Assembly: GCF_003550015.1 (NCBI RefSeq)
Contig: NZ_QXEV01000018.1
Span: 1 to 34,782, forward strand
Length of the DNA stretch: 34,782 bases
Reading direction: 5' to 3'
DNA from: Anaeroplasma bactoclasticum
GTDB taxonomy: Bacteria; Bacillota_I; Bacilli_A; Acholeplasmatales; Anaeroplasmataceae
Positions within the stretch are counted from its first letter, which is position 1. Each line of letters starts with the position of its first letter. The position numbers and the translations under genes were made by a program. Below are positions 15,340 to 23,705 of the stretch, in pieces. The notes under the pieces were generated by a model that did not search any database, was not told the DNA's origin, and was given only the letters and a program-made list of their open reading frames with translations.

Positions 15340-16638
15340 ATGATACATACAATAATAATCTCCATAAGTGCCATAATACTTATGTTTGTATGCATATTGA
15401 AATTTCCTGTATTAAGAATAAAAAAAGTAACCCTAGATACATTCTTTATACCACTTCTTCTTGCAGCTATTTTATTAATATGCTTACCAGGATTTGACCA
15501 AAAAGCTTATTTTAATAGTTTAATATCTAATAATGAATTAAACCCATTAAAGATATTAGTATTATTCATTTCCATATCTTTAATATCTATTTCACTAGAT
15601 GAAGCAGGCTTCTTTAGATATATAGCATCTATATTCATAGATAAGTATAGAAAAAGCCAATACATGCTATTCTTTGTTTTATATACATTAATATCTATCA
15701 TTACCATATTTACCTCAAATGATATTGTCATATTAACATTTACACCATTTATATTATATTTTTCAAAAAAAGGTAATATAAACCCAATTCCATACCTTGT
15801 AATGGAATTTACAGCCGCAAATACCTGGAGTATGGTTTTATCTATAGGTAATCCAACTAATATATATTTATCTTCAATATTCCATTTAGATTTCTTAGAA
15901 TACTTCTTAAAAATGTTACTACCTGCAGCATTTACAGGTATTGCATCTATTTTAGTGCTACTACTATTATTTCATAAAAGTTTATCTAAAAAAATTGAAG
16001 TGTTTGAATTTGAAAAATCCAAAATAGAAAATAAAACAATTTGTATTGTATCTGGTATTCATTTACTATCTACAACAATTTTATTAGCTATATCTAATTA
16101 CATTCATTTTGAAATGTGGATCATCTGTCTATCCTTCGCTATATCCTTACTTATATTCTTATTTACCTATGCACTTATTACAAAGAAAAAAAGATATATT
16201 AAAGGTACATTAAGAAGAGCTCCATATAGCTTAATTCCATTTATTCTTTCTATGTATACAATTATAGTTGCATTAAATGGATATGGAATATTTGAAGAAA
16301 TAGGAAACCTATTCCATAATACAAATAATACAGTAGAGCCCCTACTTTACCTATCCTCTTCTACACTATCCTGTAATATAGTTAACAATATACCAATGAC
16401 AATGATGTATGGATCTATATTAAATAATACAGAAAATGTAAAGCTAGTTTATGCAACTATTATGGGATCCAATATTGGTGCACTTCTTACACCTGTAGGT
16501 GCACTTGCAGGTATTATGTGGATGAGAATACTAAAGGAAAACGATATTAAATATAACTTCTTAGATTTTATGAAAAATGGATTATTAATTACATTATTCC
16601 TGCTAATATCCACAGGCATATCCTTATTCATCATATAA
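15340..16638 (+). CDS. ArsB/NhaD/SLC13-type (ion transporter superfamily) permease
   Basis: A polytopic membrane protein of 432 residues with 10-12 hydrophobic segments and the two re-entrant signatures of the ion-transporter superfamily. SIGNPTNIYLSSIF near residue 170 and GSNIGALLTPVGALAGIMWM near 380 are the paired G-N-P-T-N and G-N-I/G-A-x-x-T-P-x-G motifs. FTSNDIVILTFTP (about 128) and SCNIVNNIPMTMM (about 347) also fit ArsB-like arsenite or Na+/H+ exchangers. The substrate cannot be read; no arsR or arsenic gene is near. I prefer the ATG at 15340 (GGTGA 6 bases before), but the GTG at 15331, in frame and at the predicted transcript 5' end, is possible. Confidence 0.85.
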   Translation: MIHTIIISISAIILMFVCILKFPVLRIKKVTLDTFFIPLLLAAILLICLPGFDQKAYFNSLISNNELNPLKILVLFISISLISISLDEAGFFRYIASIFIDKYRKSQYMLFFVLYTLISIITIFTSNDIVILTFTPFILYFSKKGNINPIPYLVMEFTAANTWSMVLSIGNPTNIYLSSIFHLDFLEYFLKMLLPAAFTGIASILVLLLLFHKSLSKKIEVFEFEKSKIENKTICIVSGIHLLSTTILLAISNYIHFEMWIICLSFAISLLIFLFTYALITKKKRYIKGTLRRAPYSLIPFILSMYTIIVALNGYGIFEEIGNLFHNTNNTVEPLLYLSSSTLSCNIVNNIPMTMMYGSILNNTENVKLVYATIMGSNIGALLTPVGALAGIMWMRILKENDIKYNFLDFMKNGLLITLFLLISTGISLFII

Positions 16639-16644
16639 TAAAAA

Positions 16645-16668
16645 CTCCCTCTACTATTTGTGAGGGAG
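16645..16668 (+). terminator. Intrinsic terminator of the transporter gene
   Basis: CTCCCTC and GAGGGAG form a 7-bp stem around a 10-base loop, followed by ATTTTTCTT on the plus strand. It lies between the convergent transporter and lipoprotein genes. Confidence 0.87.
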
Positions 16669-16685
16669 ATTTTTCTTATAAAATT

Positions 16686-17651
16686 TTAATTATTTTCTGC
16701 TTTAGTAATAGTAAACGAACTTCTAAATGTATCATTATTACATACATTACTTAAAAGAACATCTATAAAAAAATAACCATTAAAGAATGTCATATAAGGA
16801 TTAAATTCAGTATATTTTATATAATCTTTAGTATCATATTTATCAGATAAAACGGATTTATCTAAATATTCAACTTTTAAATCAGATTTACCTGAATAAT
16901 CTAGTCCAGTAGAAGGACTTATAAGAGGTTCTGTTCTATATTTAAACAATCCATCTTCAGCAATCATAACTACATCTCCATCCGTATAATAAATATAACT
17001 AAAATCATCATTGGTATATGCAGTTCCACTATCATATTCAGAGCTATAAGAATCAAATGTTAAAATACTCTGATTCCTATATTTTTCTATATCCTCTTGA
17101 TGTGTTGTAACTATTTTTACGGTTCCAGAGGCAACCTCTTTTTCAGTTTTCCTAAAAAGATAATTATATAATGTTATTTCTGTTGCTACAGTATATGTAT
17201 TTTCTCCTGAAACAAAAGATTTTGATTCAACTTTACTATATGAAGTAACCACATCATCCTTCATTGAATAAGCATAATTATAAAAATAATGACTATTATT
17301 CTTATAGTCTAGTATAATCTTCGATTCATCGAATTTTTTTTGATTATTAGCAGAACTAGTAGTCGAAGCTTCAATAAAACTATCATCAACAGAAACCGAT
17401 TTTCTTGTCACAACAATAGATGAATACTTGTTAAAGAAATCATTTTCTGCGTTTGCACTAATTTCTAAACATGCCTTGTTAAACTCATCGCTTTCTTTTG
17501 AATTATTCAAATTATACTCATTTTTAGCTTTAGAATCCTTTTCAGGAATTACAATTTCAAAATCATGTGACAAATAATCATAATTAGAACAAGATGCTAA
17601 GCCCAAAGCTAAAATAGGTAATGATGCTAAATATATTAATCTCTTCTTCAT
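16686..17651 (-). CDS. Lipoprotein, third of a tandem paralogous set
   Basis: A 321-residue lipoprotein of unknown function. The signal peptide MKKRLIYLASLPILALGLASC ends in the lipobox L-A-S-C, so Cys21 would be lipidated and the protein held on the outer face of the membrane. The mature start YLSHDFEIVIPEKDSKAKNEYNL is nearly shared with both upstream copies, as are SYSKVESKSFVSGENTYTVATEITL and VKIVTTHQEDIE. The middle and the C-terminus (ITKAENN) differ most. Tyr, Asp and Ser are frequent, as in secreted beta-rich proteins. It lies 23 bases behind the second copy, with a GGAGAGAG-type site, and ends near the convergent terminator at 16645. Confidence 0.82.
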   Translation of the reverse strand: MKKRLIYLASLPILALGLASCSNYDYLSHDFEIVIPEKDSKAKNEYNLNNSKESDEFNKACLEISANAENDFFNKYSSIVVTRKSVSVDDSFIEASTTSSANNQKKFDESKIILDYKNNSHYFYNYAYSMKDDVVTSYSKVESKSFVSGENTYTVATEITLYNYLFRKTEKEVASGTVKIVTTHQEDIEKYRNQSILTFDSYSSEYDSGTAYTNDDFSYIYYTDGDVVMIAEDGLFKYRTEPLISPSTGLDYSGKSDLKVEYLDKSVLSDKYDTKDYIKYTEFNPYMTFFNGYFFIDVLLSNVCNNDTFRSSFTITKAENN

Positions 17652-17674
17652 TTTCTTCTCTCTCCTCTTATATT

Positions 17675-18604
17675 TTATTCAGTAATAGTAAACCAGCTTC
17701 TAAATAATTCGCTATTAGATAGCATAATAGACAAATCATACAAGTCATCTTTAAAAGACCAAGAAGAATAATAACTACCAAAAACCTCTCTTTCATCATA
17801 TTGGATATAATTATTTGTATCATACTTGTCATCTAAAATGGAATTTTCTAAATATTCAATTTTATTTTTGTTTGTATCCTTTTCCTTTGAAGACATATAA
17901 TTATATTCCACATACATATAAGTTAACAGTCCATTTTCCCCGATTGCAATTTCATTAATCTTATTCGATGAATGCTCATAATACATATAAGTAAATTCAT
18001 CATTAGCATATAAGGTGCCACTAGTCCTATTTCCATAACTAAAATATGGATTAACTTGCGTTTTTTTATGAGCTTCAATATTTTCTTTATGAGTTGTAAC
18101 AATTTTAACAAACCCAGAAGCTTTACTATTATTCTCACCAAAACTAAAATTATTTAAAGTAATTTCAGTCCCTACAGTAAATGTATTCTCCTCAGATACA
18201 AATATTTTTGATTCAACCCTACTATAAGAAGAAACTTCTCCATTTTCCATATTATAAGAATAGTCATAAGCATATATGCTATTTTTTTCAAAATCCCATA
18301 TACGTTTAACATCCCAGCCCTCTTCAAGTATATCAGCTACATAAATAGAACCTTTATGCGTTATTATAACGGATTTATATTTACTATATAGATAATCTTG
18401 AGCCTGGAGATACACATTCTTCGAACCATTTAGTGCCTGTTCTTGTTCTTCAGAATTTTCTAAATTATATTCATTGGTTGCTTTTGAATCCTTTTCTGGG
18501 ATTACAATATCAAAATCATGGGACATATAATTTGTTCCAGAGCATGATGCTAAACCAATTGCAAAAATAGGTAATGCTGCTAAATATATTATTCTCTTTT
18601 TCAT
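17675..18604 (-). CDS. Lipoprotein, second of a tandem paralogous set
   Basis: A 309-residue paralogue of both neighbours. Signal peptide MKKRIIYLAALPIFAIGLASC with lipobox L-A-S-C; the mature protein begins SGTNYMSHDFDIVIPEKDSK. The block SYSRVESKIFVSEENTFTVGTEITLNN and the motif VKIVTTHKENIE are shared across the set, and it ends in SELFRSWFTITE like the first copy. A 43-base stretch spanning its stop codon and spacer (18606-18648 against 17653-17695) is identical at both junctions, which points to recent unequal duplication or gene conversion. Function unknown. Confidence 0.82.
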   Translation of the reverse strand: MKKRIIYLAALPIFAIGLASCSGTNYMSHDFDIVIPEKDSKATNEYNLENSEEQEQALNGSKNVYLQAQDYLYSKYKSVIITHKGSIYVADILEEGWDVKRIWDFEKNSIYAYDYSYNMENGEVSSYSRVESKIFVSEENTFTVGTEITLNNFSFGENNSKASGFVKIVTTHKENIEAHKKTQVNPYFSYGNRTSGTLYANDEFTYMYYEHSSNKINEIAIGENGLLTYMYVEYNYMSSKEKDTNKNKIEYLENSILDDKYDTNNYIQYDEREVFGSYYSSWSFKDDLYDLSIMLSNSELFRSWFTITE

Positions 18605-18627
18605 ATTCTTCTCTCTCCTCTTATATT

Positions 18628-19587
18628 TTATTCAGTAATAGTAAACCAACTTCTGAATTCTTGACTTTCTCCTAAAAGGGTAGTTAAAGAATAACTGCCT
18701 TTAAAAAATGTATTACCAGCACCTGAAGGTTGAAATAATATTGATTCATCATATTCAATATAATCTTTTGTATCATATTTATTTTCTAAAATAGAGTTTT
18801 CAAAATATTCCATTTTTTCATTTCTGGTATATTTTTCTGTATATCCTTGACCAAAATCTTTATACTCTTCTAAAGAAAAATAAGTCCATAATCCATTTTC
18901 ACCAATAGTGGTATAAGTGAAATCACCATTTGTATCTACATGATATACATAACTGAAATCTTCATTTGAAGATAATGTTCCCTTATGAGAAACAAAAGAT
19001 GAATTAAGGTAATAAAAGTAAGTAGTATCCATATGATTCTTTCTATATACTTCAATATCTTCTTTATGTGTTGTAACAATTTTTACATTGCCAGATGCCT
19101 TACTTGGGTGCTTACGTGTACCAAACCTATAATTATTTAAAGTTATTTCTGTTGAAGTGGTATATGTATTTTCATCAATTACAAATGACTTCGATTCAAC
19201 TTTACTATAAGAAGAAACTTCTCCATTTTCCATCTCATAATAGTAACCATAACAATAAACGCTATTATTTGTAAAATCTATTATTCTTTTCGTATCTTTT
19301 CCACTTAGAAGAGTATCATTATCATAATTATATTCTTTTTCAGTGAAAATAGTTGATGAATACTTACTAGAAAAATTATTATAGGCATTCAAAGCTTGTC
19401 CATAAACTAATCCATAAGATGCATCATAATCTTCTTGATTAGATAAATCATATTCATTGGTTGCTTTTGAATCCTTTTCTGGGATTACAACATCAAAATC
19501 ATGGGACATATAATCAGTTCCAGAACATGATGCTAAGCTTAAAGCTACTATTGGTAAAGATACTGCATAAATTAATTTCTTTTTCAT
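18628..19587 (-). CDS. Lipoprotein, first of a tandem paralogous set
   Basis: A 319-residue lipoprotein that leads the set. The signal peptide MKKKLIYAVSLPIVALSLASC ends in L-A-S-C. The mature start (GTDYMSHDFDVVIPEKDSKA) and the SYSKVESKSFV and VKIVTTHKEDIE blocks match the other copies; residues 55-85 and 195-260 vary. No enzyme motif is seen. A promoter (TTGATT-17-TAATAT) and an AGGAGGAGAG site precede it, and the three genes have 23-base spacers, so one transcript probably makes all three. The pattern of conserved frame and variable insert suggests surface diversification or binding of related ligands; that is inference. Confidence 0.82.
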   Translation of the reverse strand: MKKKLIYAVSLPIVALSLASCSGTDYMSHDFDVVIPEKDSKATNEYDLSNQEDYDASYGLVYGQALNAYNNFSSKYSSTIFTEKEYNYDNDTLLSGKDTKRIIDFTNNSVYCYGYYYEMENGEVSSYSKVESKSFVIDENTYTTSTEITLNNYRFGTRKHPSKASGNVKIVTTHKEDIEVYRKNHMDTTYFYYLNSSFVSHKGTLSSNEDFSYVYHVDTNGDFTYTTIGENGLWTYFSLEEYKDFGQGYTEKYTRNEKMEYFENSILENKYDTKDYIEYDESILFQPSGAGNTFFKGSYSLTTLLGESQEFRSWFTITE

Positions 19588-19624
19588 ATTTATTCTCTCC
19601 TCCTGTTGTCTTTATGACAATGTT

Positions 19625-19653
19625 ATATTAAACCTAAAGTTTAAATAAATCAA
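19625..19653 (-). promoter_or_regulatory. Promoter of the lipoprotein operon
   Basis: TTGATT (19648-19653) and TAATAT (19625-19630) with 17 bp between them, minus strand, directly after the secA terminator. The leader is about 30 bases. Confidence 0.65.
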
Positions 19654-19657
19654 GAAA

Positions 19658-19681
19658 AAAAGTGTACCGGAGTACACTTTT
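19658..19681 (-). terminator. Intrinsic terminator of secA
   Basis: AAAAGTGTAC and GTACACTTTT form a 10-bp stem with a 4-base loop; on the minus strand it is followed by TTTCTTG. It begins 11 bases after the secA stop. Confidence 0.9.
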
Positions 19682-19692
19682 AGAATATACGA

Positions 19693-22302
19693 TTATCGTC
19701 TTAATCCGTGGCAGAATTTAAACTTCTTACCAGAGCCACAAGGACATGGTTCATTAGGTCCAACGTTTACAAATTTCGCATTTGGATTAGCTGCTGCCTT
19801 ACGAACTGGCTGCTTGCTATTTACTGTAGATAAATCCTGGTTTGTACGAAGTCCCTTTAATTCATCCTTTGGTTCTTCAACCTTTCTTGTTACACGAATT
19901 CTAGCATGCATTGCAGAAATTAAGATTTCTTCATTCATCTTAGCATTTAATCTCTTGAAACGCTCATAACCTTCACTTTGATATAACTCAAGTGGGTTTG
20001 ATTGAGCATATTGCTGTAGGTAAATACCCTGACGGAAGCCTTGCATATCATCGATATGCTCTCTCCAGTTTCTATCTAGAATTGGAAGAATGATTCTCTT
20101 AATGAATAGCATTACCTGCTTATCTAAGATATCTGGGTCTTCCTTTTGAACTTCTTCTGGAATGAATTCCTTTAAATCAGCTTTAATCTTTTCTAAACGA
20201 GCCTTAAATTCCTTTTCAGCACAGCCAAATACATAATTGATAATGTCTGTATCTTCATCATAGCTCTTAATGATATTTACATCTAGAAGGTTTTCACCAA
20301 ACATTCTTTCATTAAATACCTTTGTTAATTTCTCATCATCAAATTCAGCTTCAGAATCCATAAACTGATTAACTGTATTTGTGATAGCTGATTTCATAAT
20401 CTGCATTAATAATTCAACTAGGTTTTCAGCCTTTACTACTTGCTGACGCTCCGCATAGAATGTTTCTCTTTGACGACGTACAACATCATCATATCTTAAG
20501 ACATTCTTACGAGAGTCATAGTTTAAGCCCTCAATCTTAGTTTGTGCCATAGTAACCATCTTACCAAGCATCTTAGATTCGATTGGCTTTGTTTCATCGT
20601 CATCATTCATCATACGAACGATAGATGCAAGCCTTGCTTTAAATGCATCTCCACCGAATCTTTGCATAAGCTCATCTTCACAAGAAATAAAGAAGCAAGA
20701 ATAACCTGGGTCACCCTGACGACCAGCTCTACCTCTTAACTGATTGTCGATACGACGAGATTCAAATCTTTCAGTACCTAAAACAGCTAAACCACCTAAT
20801 TCCTTTACGCCTTCACCAAGCTTAATATCGGTACCACGTCCAGCCATGTTTGTTGAAATTGTAATTGCGCCATATTCACCTGCATGAGAAATGATTTCAG
20901 CTTCTCTTGCGTTATTCTTAGCATTTAATACCTCATGAGGTAGGTTTTCTTTAACAAGCATAGCATGAACTAATTCAGATGTTTCAACGTTTGCTGTACC
21001 AACCAAAATTGGCTGGCCCTTAGAATGACGCTCTACAATATCTTCAACTAAAGCCTTGAATTTATATTCCGGAGTTAAGAATAGCTTATCAGGTGCATCA
21101 TTTCTGATTACAGGACGGTTTGTTGGAACTTCTACAACATACATGTTGTAAATGTCTCTAAATTCTTCTTCCTCAGTTTTTGCTGTACCTGTCATACCAG
21201 AAAGCTTCTTATACATACGGAAGAAATTCTGATATGTGATTGTAGCAACTGTAATAGTTTCTTTTTTAATTTCTACACCTTCCTTAGCCTCTAGTGCCTG
21301 GTGTAAGCCTTCACTAAACTGACGTCCCTTTAAAATACGACCTGTAGACTGGTCTACAATTAATACTTCACTTGCTTCACGGTCAACAACATATTCCTTA
21401 CCATCAGCAAAAATATAAACAGCCTTAAGTGCATTATTAATTCTATGAACTAAAGAGTTATTTTCAATATCATATAAATTTTCTACATGGAAGAATCTTT
21501 CTGCCTTATCAACACCACTATTTGTTAATACGATACTTCTAGATTCAATATCAATTTCATAATCCTCTTCCTTTAATGCTTTAACAAAGGAGTCAGCTTT
21601 CTCATATAATCCACCATCATCCTTCTGTGGACCAGAAATGATAAGTGGTGTTCTTGCATCATCAATTAAAATGGAGTCAACCTCATCGATAATACAGAAG
21701 TTTAATCCCTTAAGCTGAGTAACATCTTCCCAGTTTGGAACCATATTATCTCTTAAGTAGTCGAAGCCTAATTCAGAGTTTGTTGTATAGATGATATCGC
21801 AATTATATACTTCTCTTTTTTGCATACGGTCTAATTCTCTTAAGTTTAGACCAACAGTTAAGCCTAAGAAACGGTAAATATCACCAATTTCACCTTCAGT
21901 TTCTCTTCCTGCTAGGTATTCGTTAACTGTAACAATATGAACACCTTCACCAGTTAATGCATTTAAATATGCAGGGAATACTCCGGTTAAGGTTTTACCT
22001 TCACCTGTTTTCATTTCGGCAATATTTCCACCATGAATTGCAGCTGCACCAATTAGCTGTACCTCATAAGCCTTCATACCAGTTACACGGTATGCAGCCT
22101 CTCTTACTACAGCGTATGCTTCAACTAAAATATCATCCAATGTTTTACCTTGCTTTAATAATTCCTTAAAATAAGGAGTTTTAGCCTTAAGTTCATCATC
22201 GGATAATTTTTGCATATCCTCATCAAGTGCTAAGATCTTTTTTGCAAGCTTAGCACATCTTTTCATTTCATTATAACCTGAATCAAAAATCTTTAATCCC
22301 AT
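19693..22302 (-). CDS. secA: Protein translocase ATPase SecA
   Basis: Motor of the Sec export pathway, 869 residues. It starts MGLKIFDSGYNEMKRCAKLAKKI like other SecAs. Walker A lies in EMKTGEGKTL near residue 97 and Walker B in IIDEVDSILIDDARTPL near 205. The helicase C-terminal motifs TNMAGRGTDIKLG and QLRGRAGRQGDPG lie near 490 and 525. The last 22 residues form the zinc-binding SEC-C tail, PNEPCPCGSGKKFKFCHG. The nearest ribosome-binding-like sequence (AGGAAGG, 22341-22347) is 38 bases from the ATG, with a possible small hairpin between (22313-22337), so initiation may be unusual. Hpf lies upstream, as in Bacillus, but a group II intron now separates them. Confidence 0.97.
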   Translation of the reverse strand: MGLKIFDSGYNEMKRCAKLAKKILALDEDMQKLSDDELKAKTPYFKELLKQGKTLDDILVEAYAVVREAAYRVTGMKAYEVQLIGAAAIHGGNIAEMKTGEGKTLTGVFPAYLNALTGEGVHIVTVNEYLAGRETEGEIGDIYRFLGLTVGLNLRELDRMQKREVYNCDIIYTTNSELGFDYLRDNMVPNWEDVTQLKGLNFCIIDEVDSILIDDARTPLIISGPQKDDGGLYEKADSFVKALKEEDYEIDIESRSIVLTNSGVDKAERFFHVENLYDIENNSLVHRINNALKAVYIFADGKEYVVDREASEVLIVDQSTGRILKGRQFSEGLHQALEAKEGVEIKKETITVATITYQNFFRMYKKLSGMTGTAKTEEEEFRDIYNMYVVEVPTNRPVIRNDAPDKLFLTPEYKFKALVEDIVERHSKGQPILVGTANVETSELVHAMLVKENLPHEVLNAKNNAREAEIISHAGEYGAITISTNMAGRGTDIKLGEGVKELGGLAVLGTERFESRRIDNQLRGRAGRQGDPGYSCFFISCEDELMQRFGGDAFKARLASIVRMMNDDDETKPIESKMLGKMVTMAQTKIEGLNYDSRKNVLRYDDVVRRQRETFYAERQQVVKAENLVELLMQIMKSAITNTVNQFMDSEAEFDDEKLTKVFNERMFGENLLDVNIIKSYDEDTDIINYVFGCAEKEFKARLEKIKADLKEFIPEEVQKEDPDILDKQVMLFIKRIILPILDRNWREHIDDMQGFRQGIYLQQYAQSNPLELYQSEGYERFKRLNAKMNEEILISAMHARIRVTRKVEEPKDELKGLRTNQDLSTVNSKQPVRKAAANPNAKFVNVGPNEPCPCGSGKKFKFCHGLRR

Positions 22303-22363
22303 AAATCTAAAATTCCAAAAATTATCTAATCTTGGAAATTCCTTCCTAAAATATCACTTTTAT

Positions 22364-22392
22364 ATCATACTATAATTTTTGTCAATTTTCAA
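22364..22392 (-). promoter_or_regulatory. Promoter of secA
   Basis: TTGAAA (22387-22392) and TATGAT (22364-22369) with a 17-bp spacer, minus strand. The predicted transcript has a leader of about 55 bases. The promoter lies downstream of the intron, so the insertion should not cut secA from its promoter. Confidence 0.72.
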
Positions 22393-22441
22393 CAAAAACT
22401 AAGAAATCGCTTTTATATTATATTTATTATATAAATATGCA

Positions 22442-23059
22442 ATCGAGTAGAGTAGGAAAATAATTATTTCTAACTATCTTCCATCCCCTCTCACACCACC
22501 ACATCGTGCCGTTCGGCAATGGGCGGTTTGAAACTTGCATATTCTTTCTTTATTGCTAACAAAGTATCATTGAATTCATATTACACTTTACTGCCTTTTC
22601 ATATCATATACGTTTCTATTACTTGGGCTCATCATACATATCCAAGAGATTTGTTTGCTTCTTTATATGCAGTTTCATTCAGTCCTTCGGCATTTCTACC
22701 TACTATGACCTCTGCTGACTCCTTGTGACAAACTTTTTAACCAAGTTTTCTATAGTTGTTTTAAAACGTCTAGGCTTCACTTGTTCACAAGGCCTCACGG
22801 GATAAGCCATAAATCTTTCCTAGTTTACCCACTTGATTTACCGATTAGGGTTACGATTGCCTTTTGGACTTTGTTGTGTCTTGCCAACTTATCCGCCTAA
22901 TGGGCCTCATTATCAAGTTTCTGTTCGTTGGGCCACTATTTCGCTATTACTTCTTTTCACGCTCCATCACTGGTTTACGCTTTGCAAGTCGCTATCAAGT
23001 TCGTCGGCAACTACGCCTCTTGGGACTTTCACCCTAGATTTATAACATGCCCGTCATAC
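22442..23059 (-). mobile_element. Group II intron with the reverse transcriptase deleted, 618 bp
   Basis: Read on the minus strand, it opens with GTATGACGGGCATG and CTAGGGTGAAAGTCCC, then carries a series of conserved intron-RNA blocks: GACGAACAGAAAC-like, GATAAGTTGGCAAGAC, CAAAGTCC, GAGGCC and AGTCAGCAGAGGTCATAGTA. The 3' end holds a domain V-like hairpin (GCCGAACGGC apex), GGTGGTGTGAGAGG, and a domain VI stem ending CTACTCGAT. Between these, only a 19-codon stub of the encoded protein remains. The 5' exon is the hpf intrinsic terminator, the target preferred by bacterial class C introns. Borders are set by comparison with general group II ends and may be off by a base or two. The open frames within it are not genes. 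Confidence 0.85.
22619..22678 (-). pseudogene. Remnant N-terminus of the intron-encoded reverse transcriptase
   Basis: At the place where class C-like introns start their protein, directly after the conserved CCGAAGGACTGA, an ATG opens a 19-codon frame, MKLHIKKQTNLLD-MYDEPK. The part QTNLLD resembles the start of many group II intron proteins. The frame then stops; no RT, maturase or endonuclease sequence follows. An internal deletion is the simplest reading. Confidence 0.55.
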
Positions 23060-23065
23060 AAGAAA

Positions 23066-23089
23066 AAATCCGGTGAAATCACCGGATTT
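23066..23089 (-). terminator. Intrinsic terminator of hpf (intron insertion site)
   Basis: On the minus strand AAATCCGGTGA and TCACCGGATTT form an 11-bp stem with a 2-base apex, followed by a T tract (TTTCTT). The group II intron begins 6 bases after the stem. Confidence 0.92.
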
Positions 23090-23106
23090 ATACCTATTTA
23101 CTTAAG

Positions 23107-23637
23107 TTATTTTGCTTCTGTTTCAAGAATAGCGTAATCGCCATCTGCTCTAAGATAAATTACGTTTGTCTTTCTTGTTTCCTTATCTAAGTAAACGAAG
23201 AAATCATGTCCTAATAATTCCATCTGATCTAGGGCCTCTTCTGCTGTCATTGGCTCCAAATCTACATGCTTTTCTCTTGAAATCTTTGGTTCTTCAGCAG
23301 CCTCTTCAACTACAGAGGCATTCTTAATGCCAGGCTTGCCTAGCTTATCCTTTACCTTATCATTGTAACGACGAATCTGCTTCATAAGCTTATCAATAGA
23401 TCCATCGATTGCTGCATAAAGATCAGCTTCAGTAACTTCAGCACGAAGTATAATATTCTTGGAAGGAATTGTAACCTCAACCTTATGATATGTCTTATAC
23501 ACCTTGCAAACAACTCTTGCAGTTACATCCTCATAATCAGGAAGCATTTCCTTAAGCTTTGTAAGCTTCTTTGCTGCATACTCCTTGTTTGCCTCAGATG
23601 GTGAAAAGCCATTCTTTCCTACAACTTCTACCTTCAT
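23107..23637 (-). CDS. hpf: Ribosome hibernation promoting factor, long form
   Basis: Long-form Hpf, 176 residues, dimerises 70S ribosomes into inactive 100S particles under stress. The N-terminal domain (1-105) binds in the decoding channel: KVEVVGKNGFSPSEANKEYAAKKL, then YHKVEVTIPSKNIILRAEV and DLYAAIDGSIDKLMKQIRRYNDK. A charged linker leads to the C-terminal dimerisation domain (about 125-176) with KHVDLEPMTAEEALDQMELLGHDFFVY. I start at the ATG at 23637 (AGGAG 8 bases before); the GTG at 23646 sits on that site. It has its own promoter, and its terminator hosts a group II intron. Confidence 0.95.
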   Translation of the reverse strand: MKVEVVGKNGFSPSEANKEYAAKKLTKLKEMLPDYEDVTARVVCKVYKTYHKVEVTIPSKNIILRAEVTEADLYAAIDGSIDKLMKQIRRYNDKVKDKLGKPGIKNASVVEEAAEEPKISREKHVDLEPMTAEEALDQMELLGHDFFVYLDKETRKTNVIYLRADGDYAILETEAK

Positions 23638-23665
23638 ATATATCACTCCTTTTCTTGGTACTTTT

Positions 23666-23694
23666 ATTATAGCATTTTAAAAAAACGTTTTCAA
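23666..23694 (-). promoter_or_regulatory. Promoter of hpf
   Basis: TTGAAA (23689-23694) and a perfect TATAAT (23666-23671) with a 17-bp spacer, minus strand. The -35 nearly abuts the end of the upstream zinc-ribbon gene. Confidence 0.8.
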
Positions 23695-23705
23695 TAAGCA
23701 CAGGA

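Noticed and set aside
22519-23137. Plus-strand frames of 69-70 residues in the intron
   Set aside because: They are antisense readings of conserved group II intron RNA blocks.
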